48,827 nucleotides of DNA from Bacteroidota bacterium. Its GTDB lineage: Bacteria; Bacteroidota; Bacteroidia; Bacteroidales; B39-G9. Below the pieces are notes generated by a model. That model ran no database searches, was not told the DNA's origin, and was given only the letters and a program-made list of their open reading frames with translations. Positions 42,095-48,827 of the stretch are shown piece by piece. How positions within the stretch are numbered: the first letter of the stretch is position 1; each line of letters opens with the position of its first letter. Position numbers and translations under genes: made by a program. The DNA is taken from NCBI GenBank assembly GCA_015222055.1, contig JADFUR010000071.1:1-48827 (forward strand), given 5' to 3'.

Positions 42095-44416
42095 ATGAAA
42101 TATCTAAAGTCATTAATATTTCTCATTTTTTTATCTCAACAAATAATTGCACAAACAGGTACTGTTCGTGGTTTTGTATATGATAAAAGTAATGGAGAAC
42201 CTATTATTTTTACTAATGTATACTTAAAAGGAACAAACTATGGAGTTGCCACAGATGTAAATGGATTTTATAATATTTCAAGAGTAAAAGAAGGTAAATA
42301 TTTTTTAACTGTCAGCTATGTAGGATACGAATTGTTAAGTATTCCAATAACAATAATAAAAGATGAAATACTAACAAAAAAATTACACCTAGTAAAATCT
42401 TCAATAAAGCTTGATGAATTTACTGTTACAGCCGAAAAGCAAGAGAAACAAAAAGCAATATACGCTTCAATTGTAAAAATTACACCTAAACAAATTGATA
42501 GAATACCATCGATGGGAAGCGAGCCTGATTTAGCTCAATATTTACAAGTTGTACCAGGAGTTATTTTCACAGGAGACCAAGGAGGACAACTTTATATTCG
42601 TGGTGGTTCACCTATACAAAACAAAGTTCTTTTAGACGGTATGATTGTTTATAACCCATTCCACTCAATAGGTCTTTTTTCGGTTTTCGATTCAGATATA
42701 ATACGTAATGCAGATATATACACCGGTGGTTTTGGTGCTGAATATGGTGGTCGAATATCTTCAATAATGAATGTTACTACTCGTGATGGCAATAAATCTC
42801 GACTGGCAGGAAAAATATCCACTAATCCCTTTGGTTCAAAATTATTATTAGAAGGCCCGTTAAAAAAGAGCAAAAATGGAGGAAGTCATTCTTCCTTTTT
42901 ATTATCTGCCAAAACATCTTACCTTGAACAAACATCAAAAATTTTATATAAATATGCCAATTCAGACGGTTTACCATTTAACTATAATGACCTCTACGGC
43001 AAGATATCAATGAATTCTAAAAATGGCTCTAAAGTTAGTTTTTTTGGTTATAACTTTTCCGATCAAGTTAATAATTATCAATTAATATCAGACCTTAACT
43101 GGACAGAATCTGGAGCAGGAACAAATATTATTTTGATTCCTTCTTCTTCATCTGTATTAATAAAAGCCAATTTTGCATATTCTCGCTATTATATTGAGCT
43201 TAACAGTGAAGACCAAACACCAAGAAACAGTCTTATAAATGGATATAACTTTGGCTTATCATTTATTTATTATTTTGGTGAAGATAAATTAGACTATGGT
43301 ATTGAGACATTAGGGTATAAAACAAATTTTGAATATACAAACTCTATTGACAGAAAAATTTACCAAGAAGAAAACACAACCGAATTAGCAGGTTATGTTT
43401 CGTATAAACACAGTTTTGGAAAACTTTTAATAGAACCAAGTTTCAGATTACAATATTATGCATCCCTATCTGAAGCATCACCAGAGCCTCGACTTGGCAT
43501 GAAATATAAAATTACAGATGACTTAAGATTAAAATTTGCCGGTGGGTTTTACTCACAAAATCTAATAGCTAGTAATTCTGACCGCGATGTAGTGAATCTT
43601 TTTTCAGGCTTCCTTTCCGGATCAGGTAATATTCAAAAAGAATTTGACGGAAAATCTATTAAATCAAAACTACAAAAATCACAACATTTAATTCTCGGTA
43701 TTGAATATGATATTAATAATAGGCTTAATGTAAATATTGAGGGGTATTTTAAAAACAACAGTCAACTTACAAACCTTAATAGGAATAAAATTTTTGATGA
43801 TAATGCCACAAACTATGACAAACCAGATTGTTTGAAAAAAGATTTCATTGTTGAGACAGGCGATGCATATGGTGTAGATTTTTTATTAAAATATGATTAC
43901 AAAAGACTTTTCTTATGGGTTGTTTACTCTTTAGGGTATGTTGACAGATATGCAGAAGTAATTGAGAATACAAACGAGATTACTATTCAAAAATATTCAC
44001 CACATTTTGACAGAAGGCATAATATCAATTTTGTTTCATCATATACCTTTGGCAAAAATTTAAATTGGGTATTTAGTACACGCTGGAACATAGGATCTGG
44101 TTTTCCGTTTACTCAAACAGCAGGATTTTATGAATTGCTCCCTTTTACTGATATCAATACAGATTATACTTCTGCCAATGGAAATATGGGCATACTTTAT
44201 TCTGACATAAATAAGGGTAATCTACCTTATTATCACCGATTAGATATTTCGATGAAACGCAAATTCGAATTATCAGACAATTCAACACTTGAGGCTTCAT
44301 TTAGTGTTACAAATGTGTATAATCGTAATAACATTTTTTACTTTGATAGAGTTAAACAAAAAAGAATTGACCAACTTCCTTTCTTACCAAGTTTTGGATT
44401 AAGTTTAAAGTTTTAA
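42095..44416 (+). CDS. TonB-dependent outer-membrane receptor
   Basis: Outer-membrane transporter. The preferred start is the ATG at 42095 (MKYLKSLIFLIFLSQQIIAQ), giving a clean signal peptide; a GTG nine codons earlier is possible. Domains: carboxypeptidase-like sandwich (about 25-105, GTVRGFVYDKSNGEPI), plug (about 125-240, MGSEPDLAQYLQVVPGVI and GGFGAEYGGRISSIMNV), then barrel ending in PFLPSFGLSLKF. It has no STN domain, so it is not expected to signal through FecR. No SusD-like or DUF4249 partner follows. Substrate unknown. Confidence 0.92.
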   Translation: MKYLKSLIFLIFLSQQIIAQTGTVRGFVYDKSNGEPIIFTNVYLKGTNYGVATDVNGFYNISRVKEGKYFLTVSYVGYELLSIPITIIKDEILTKKLHLVKSSIKLDEFTVTAEKQEKQKAIYASIVKITPKQIDRIPSMGSEPDLAQYLQVVPGVIFTGDQGGQLYIRGGSPIQNKVLLDGMIVYNPFHSIGLFSVFDSDIIRNADIYTGGFGAEYGGRISSIMNVTTRDGNKSRLAGKISTNPFGSKLLLEGPLKKSKNGGSHSSFLLSAKTSYLEQTSKILYKYANSDGLPFNYNDLYGKISMNSKNGSKVSFFGYNFSDQVNNYQLISDLNWTESGAGTNIILIPSSSSVLIKANFAYSRYYIELNSEDQTPRNSLINGYNFGLSFIYYFGEDKLDYGIETLGYKTNFEYTNSIDRKIYQEENTTELAGYVSYKHSFGKLLIEPSFRLQYYASLSEASPEPRLGMKYKITDDLRLKFAGGFYSQNLIASNSDRDVVNLFSGFLSGSGNIQKEFDGKSIKSKLQKSQHLILGIEYDINNRLNVNIEGYFKNNSQLTNLNRNKIFDDNATNYDKPDCLKKDFIVETGDAYGVDFLLKYDYKRLFLWVVYSLGYVDRYAEVIENTNEITIQKYSPHFDRRHNINFVSSYTFGKNLNWVFSTRWNIGSGFPFTQTAGFYELLPFTDINTDYTSANGNMGILYSDINKGNLPYYHRLDISMKRKFELSDNSTLEASFSVTNVYNRNNIFYFDRVKQKRIDQLPFLPSFGLSLKF

Positions 44417-44495
44417 TTCTTTTTCACAAAATAATCTCGTAAAAGTTAAGTCAAATAAAAATTTATTCGTTATTTTGTAAATTTTAATACTTTAA

Positions 44496-46109
<1,614 letters not shown>

Positions 46110-46128
46110 TCTATATGCAATATTTCTC

Positions 46129-46136
46129 TATATTTG
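46129..46136 (+). promoter_or_regulatory. -7 box upstream of yidC
   Basis: TATATTTG, exact TAnnTTTG match, 45 bp before the yidC ATG and just past the pyrG stop. Confidence 0.5.
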
Positions 46137-46180
46137 TAGTTTAAATATTGACTTTTTACTAATAAATAAAATAATTTAAA

Positions 46181-48052
46181 ATGGACAAAAATTCTATTGT
46201 AGGAATAGTACTTATATTTCTTGTTTTAATTGGTTATAGCTACCTCACAAAACCGACTGAAGAAGAAAGACAGGTAGCAATAAGAAAGCAAGATTCTATT
46301 GCACTTGTAACAAGACAAAACGTTATAGAAGAAACTAAAATAAAAGAAGAGACAAAAAATGCACTTCCTGTTATTCAGCCTCAAGAAGTATCAGAAAGTA
46401 CAAAAAATACAAATCAAATAAACCAGTATGGTTCCTTTGCAAAAGTTTCACAAGGAGAAAACCAATTCGTTACCTTAGAAAACAACTTAATAAAAGTTAA
46501 ATTTTCTTCAAAAGGTGGTAGAGTTTACTCAGTGCAACTAAAAAATTATGAGACTTACGATTCTTTACCTGTAACACTTTTCGACGGAGATTCAACAATT
46601 TTTGGATTAAATTTCTTCGCACAGAATAGATCAATAGCAACTAACGAATTATTTTTCACACCAGGCACTACTCAAAATCAAATAGTTATAGATTCAAGCA
46701 AATCAGTATCGTTAAAACTCAAATTAGCGGACAATCAATTTATTGAATATTCATACACGCTTGAAGCTAACACATATATGTTAAAGTTTGATATAAATTT
46801 TGTTGGCATGAATAATATTATTGCCAATAATTTAAACTACTTAACATTGAATTGGGAAGCAAATATTCCACGACAAGAAAAAGGTAAAAAATGGGAAAGT
46901 GATAATACAACCGTTTTTTATAAATATCTTAATGATGAAGTTGATGAGTTAAGTATTAGATCGAAAGATGCTAAAGAAGAGCTTCAGACCAAAGTTAAGT
47001 GGGTTGCATTCAAACAACAATTTTTCTCTTCTTTTTTAATTGCAGACAATTCTTTTATTAATGGTTTTGTAAAAGTTAAAAAAATTGAGAACTCTGATAA
47101 ATATTTAAAAAAATGCTATGCAGAACTTACAATACCTTATAAAAATAAAGCATCGGAAAATATTCCAATGAAATTTTATTTTGGTCCTAATAAATATAAA
47201 ACTCTTCATCAATACAAATTAAAATTAGAAGACGTTATTCCTTTAGGTTGGGGTATTTTTAGTTGGGTAAATAAATTTGCAATTATTCCTCTCTTTAATT
47301 TATTGAGCAAGTTTATTTCAAACTATGGAATTATAATTTTAGTAATGACAATTATAATAAAATTAGTATTATTCCCCTTTACACGTAAATCATATCTTTC
47401 TTCTGCCAAAATGAGGGTGTTAAAACCTCAAATTGATGAATTAGGCAAAAAATTTCCTAAAAAGGAAGATGCAATGAAAAAACAACAAGCGACTATGGCC
47501 TTGTATAAAAAAGTTGGAGTAAATCCAATGGGTGGGTGCTTGCCAATGGTATTTCAGATGCCAATTTTGATTGCGATATTTAGATTTTTCCCCTCTTCGA
47601 TAGAATTAAGACATCAGGGCTTTTTATGGGCTACCGATTTATCTACATATGATTCTATACTTAGCCTTCCTTTCACAATACCTTATTATGGTGACCATGT
47701 AAGTCTTTTTTGTTTATTAATGACAATTGTAAACCTGTTTTATATTAAAATAAACAATGAACAAACAAACATGTCGAGCCAACAAATGCCGGGCATGAAA
47801 GTAATGATGTATTTTATGCCAGTAATGATGCTTTTCTGGTTTAACGATTATGCTTCTGGTTTAAGCTATTATTACTTCCTTTCTCTTTTAATTACAATTT
47901 TGCAAACAGTCTTTATTAAAAAAACTATTGACGAGAAAGCCCTTTTAGAAAAATTAAATTCTAATGTAAAGAAGCCTGCAAAAAAATCTAAATTTCAACA
48001 AAAACTTGAGCAAGCTGCTAAACAAAAAGGTTATTCTCAAAAGCACAGATAA
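46181..48052 (+). CDS. yidC: Membrane protein insertase YidC
   Basis: Inserts and folds inner-membrane proteins. First helix at about 3-20, a charged linker, a beta-rich periplasmic domain (about 85-360), then the conserved five-helix core: WGIFSWVNKFAIIPLFNLLS, IIILVMTIIIKLVLFPFTRK with the groove Arg, MGGCLPMVFQMPILIAIF, and the C-terminal helices. The basic tail (KPAKKSKFQQKLEQAAKQKG) is typical of ribosome-contacting C-termini. 623 residues, usual for the phylum. Follows pyrG by 71 bp and is ended by a hairpin terminator. Confidence 0.97.
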   Translation: MDKNSIVGIVLIFLVLIGYSYLTKPTEEERQVAIRKQDSIALVTRQNVIEETKIKEETKNALPVIQPQEVSESTKNTNQINQYGSFAKVSQGENQFVTLENNLIKVKFSSKGGRVYSVQLKNYETYDSLPVTLFDGDSTIFGLNFFAQNRSIATNELFFTPGTTQNQIVIDSSKSVSLKLKLADNQFIEYSYTLEANTYMLKFDINFVGMNNIIANNLNYLTLNWEANIPRQEKGKKWESDNTTVFYKYLNDEVDELSIRSKDAKEELQTKVKWVAFKQQFFSSFLIADNSFINGFVKVKKIENSDKYLKKCYAELTIPYKNKASENIPMKFYFGPNKYKTLHQYKLKLEDVIPLGWGIFSWVNKFAIIPLFNLLSKFISNYGIIILVMTIIIKLVLFPFTRKSYLSSAKMRVLKPQIDELGKKFPKKEDAMKKQQATMALYKKVGVNPMGGCLPMVFQMPILIAIFRFFPSSIELRHQGFLWATDLSTYDSILSLPFTIPYYGDHVSLFCLLMTIVNLFYIKINNEQTNMSSQQMPGMKVMMYFMPVMMLFWFNDYASGLSYYYFLSLLITILQTVFIKKTIDEKALLEKLNSNVKKPAKKSKFQQKLEQAAKQKGYSQKHR

Positions 48053-48071
48053 TATTAAATAAATTTTTATT

Positions 48072-48109
48072 AAAAAACCTCATCAGTCAAATGACAGATG
48101 AGGTTTTTT
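48072..48109 (+). terminator. Terminator after yidC
   Basis: AACCTCATC / GATGAGGTT stem followed by a T-run about 25 bases past the yidC stop; the A-run on the other side could allow termination from the opposite strand. Confidence 0.85.
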
Positions 48110-48178
48110 TTATTTATCTAATCTTAAGCAGACAAGGAACGGGTCACTTCATAAAGTTGTGGAGAATCATTATAATCC

Positions 48179-48285
48179 GGGCTGAATCGAGCCTGAGAGC
48201 TCACGTAAGTAAAGCCCAATTTAATTTTGCCCGATGGCAACGCCTCGGGTTAGATTATAGATCATTTTGACGTCCTGAAAGGACA
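48179..48285. repeat. REP-like palindromic cluster, left
   Basis: Holds GGGCTGAATCGAGCCTGAGA, a direct relative of the sequence at 48799-48827; then CCCGATGGCAACGCCTCGGG, an imperfect palindrome related in inverted orientation to CCCAAGGCGTTGCCTTTGGG near 48781; then GTCC-TGAAA-GGAC, a small hairpin. These sit just beside a transposase remnant of the REP-associated type. Confidence 0.6.
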
Positions 48286-48293
48286 AGTTAATA

Positions 48294-48660
48294 TTAGTCA
48301 CGCCAAAGATATTTTTCGTTATAATCAATACCATATTCTTCTTTATAACTCATCTTTTGATGATATTTCTCCTGAAACTGAATGTATTGTTTTGTTTTAT
48401 CGTGTAACGAAGGACTTACCGAGAAACCGCCATATCCACCTTGCCAAGCAAATTTAGTGTAATAACTCCCTTTGTTTTTAATCCATCTGCTACTGTATCG
48501 TTTTATTTCTTCAACCAGCTTTGCCACAAAAATATTTTTTGACATTACACACAAAATATGAACATGGTCTTCAATACGATTAATCATTGTGGGTATATAT
48601 TTATTATCTTTTATAATTGAACCAATATATGAATACAATTCACCTTTATTCGGATTTCTA
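48294..48660 (-). pseudogene. 5'-truncated IS200-like / REP-associated tyrosine transposase (Y1_Tnp)
   Basis: Remnant of a Y1 transposase. The HUH motif is present (EDHVHILCVMSK), as are KLVEEIKRYSSRWIK and the catalytic-helix segment with Tyr (TKQYIQFQEKYHQKM). Homology begins in the frame around NPNKGELYSYIGS (upstream limit about 48660, just after a TAA), and the first roughly 25 residues of a normal family member (including YxHIxFSTK-like sequence) are missing; there is no ATG, only TTG. Flanked by REP-like palindromes, so it may be a RAYT rather than a classical IS. Probably inactive. Confidence 0.75.
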
Positions 48661-48769
48661 CATTAGGATTCTTTATATGAAAAATAATATGAACATACAA
48701 TTTTAATAATCACTATGACATAATATTTATTTTTTTAAGCGGTCATTTACAGGGCGATATTTTTTATAA

Positions 48770-48827
48770 TACACATTTTACCCAAGGCGTTGCCTTTGGG
48801 CTGAACCGAGCTTGCGAGCTCACCGAA
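48770..48827. repeat. REP-like palindromic cluster, right (runs to window end)
   Basis: CCCAAGGC-GTT-GCCTTTGGG is a near-perfect hairpin, followed by GGCTGAACCGAGCTTGCGAG, which matches the left cluster in direct orientation and itself contains a GAGCTTGCGAGCTC near-palindrome. It is cut by the window end. Confidence 0.6.

Overview
The window is a low-GC, gene-dense chromosomal segment of a Bacteroidota bacterium, most likely an anaerobic or fermentative member of the Bacteroidales/Marinilabiliales type. The evidence is TonB-dependent receptors with carboxypeptidase-like N-terminal domains, a FecI/FecR/receptor/DUF4249 locus, the ftsK-lolA pair, a six-subunit Rnf complex preceded by RseC, a methylmalonyl-CoA decarboxylase operon and Bacteroidota-type -7 promoter boxes (TAnnTTTG) in front of several genes. 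No rRNA, tRNA or CRISPR was recognised.

Layout. 1-1700: minus-strand accessory DNA with a toxin-antitoxin pair, a tiny Cys-rich ORF and decayed repeats. 1922-4489: plus-strand three-gene operon (nucleotidyltransferase, CobD/HisC-like PLP enzyme, CDP-alcohol phosphatidyltransferase) that looks like a lipid head-group pathway. 4535-6250: minus-strand ketopantoate reductase between palindromic cassette-like boundaries, followed by decayed repeats. 6401-11622: ECF sigma factor interrupted by an in-frame amber codon, FecR anti-sigma factor, TonB-dependent receptor with STN domain, and DUF4249 lipoprotein. 12049-15972: one giant minus-strand gene (TPR-like, GreA/B-C-like and PIN-like parts) with an attC-like hairpin downstream and a repeat upstream. 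16144-21845: rnfA-E-G-D-C-B and rseC on the minus strand. 22236-30949: a mix of housekeeping and signalling genes (receiver protein, lolA, ftsK, lipoprotein, siaC-like, receiver, phoH-like, pncB, arsC-like). 30953-35595: Na+-pumping methylmalonyl-CoA decarboxylase operon with the epimerase. 35715-39495: GH3/beta-lactamase fusion and trmD. 39973-48109: DUF349 protein, TonB-dependent receptor, pyrG, yidC. 48179-48827: REP-like palindromes around a 5'-truncated IS200-like transposase.

How it fits together. Rnf (ferredoxin:NAD+ oxidoreductase, ion pumping) and the biotin-dependent methylmalonyl-CoA decarboxylase with epimerase suggest a fermentative succinate-to-propionate lifestyle in which decarboxylation and ferredoxin oxidation both feed an ion gradient. 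The most unusual signal is the accessory DNA. Three minus-strand genes (the toxin, ketopantoate reductase and the giant TPR/PIN protein) carry the same 29-bp sequence 46-85 bp upstream of their starts. In two copies, read in gene direction, it ends in GTTATGC/GTTATCG, like the 3' end of an integron attC site. Imperfect attC-like hairpins lie at 4535-4621, 5860-5981 and 12049-12181. I read these as scattered integron-like cassettes without an integrase in the window; this is inference. The best candidate for an under-described system is the giant TPR/GreAB-C-like/PIN-like protein carried in this way.
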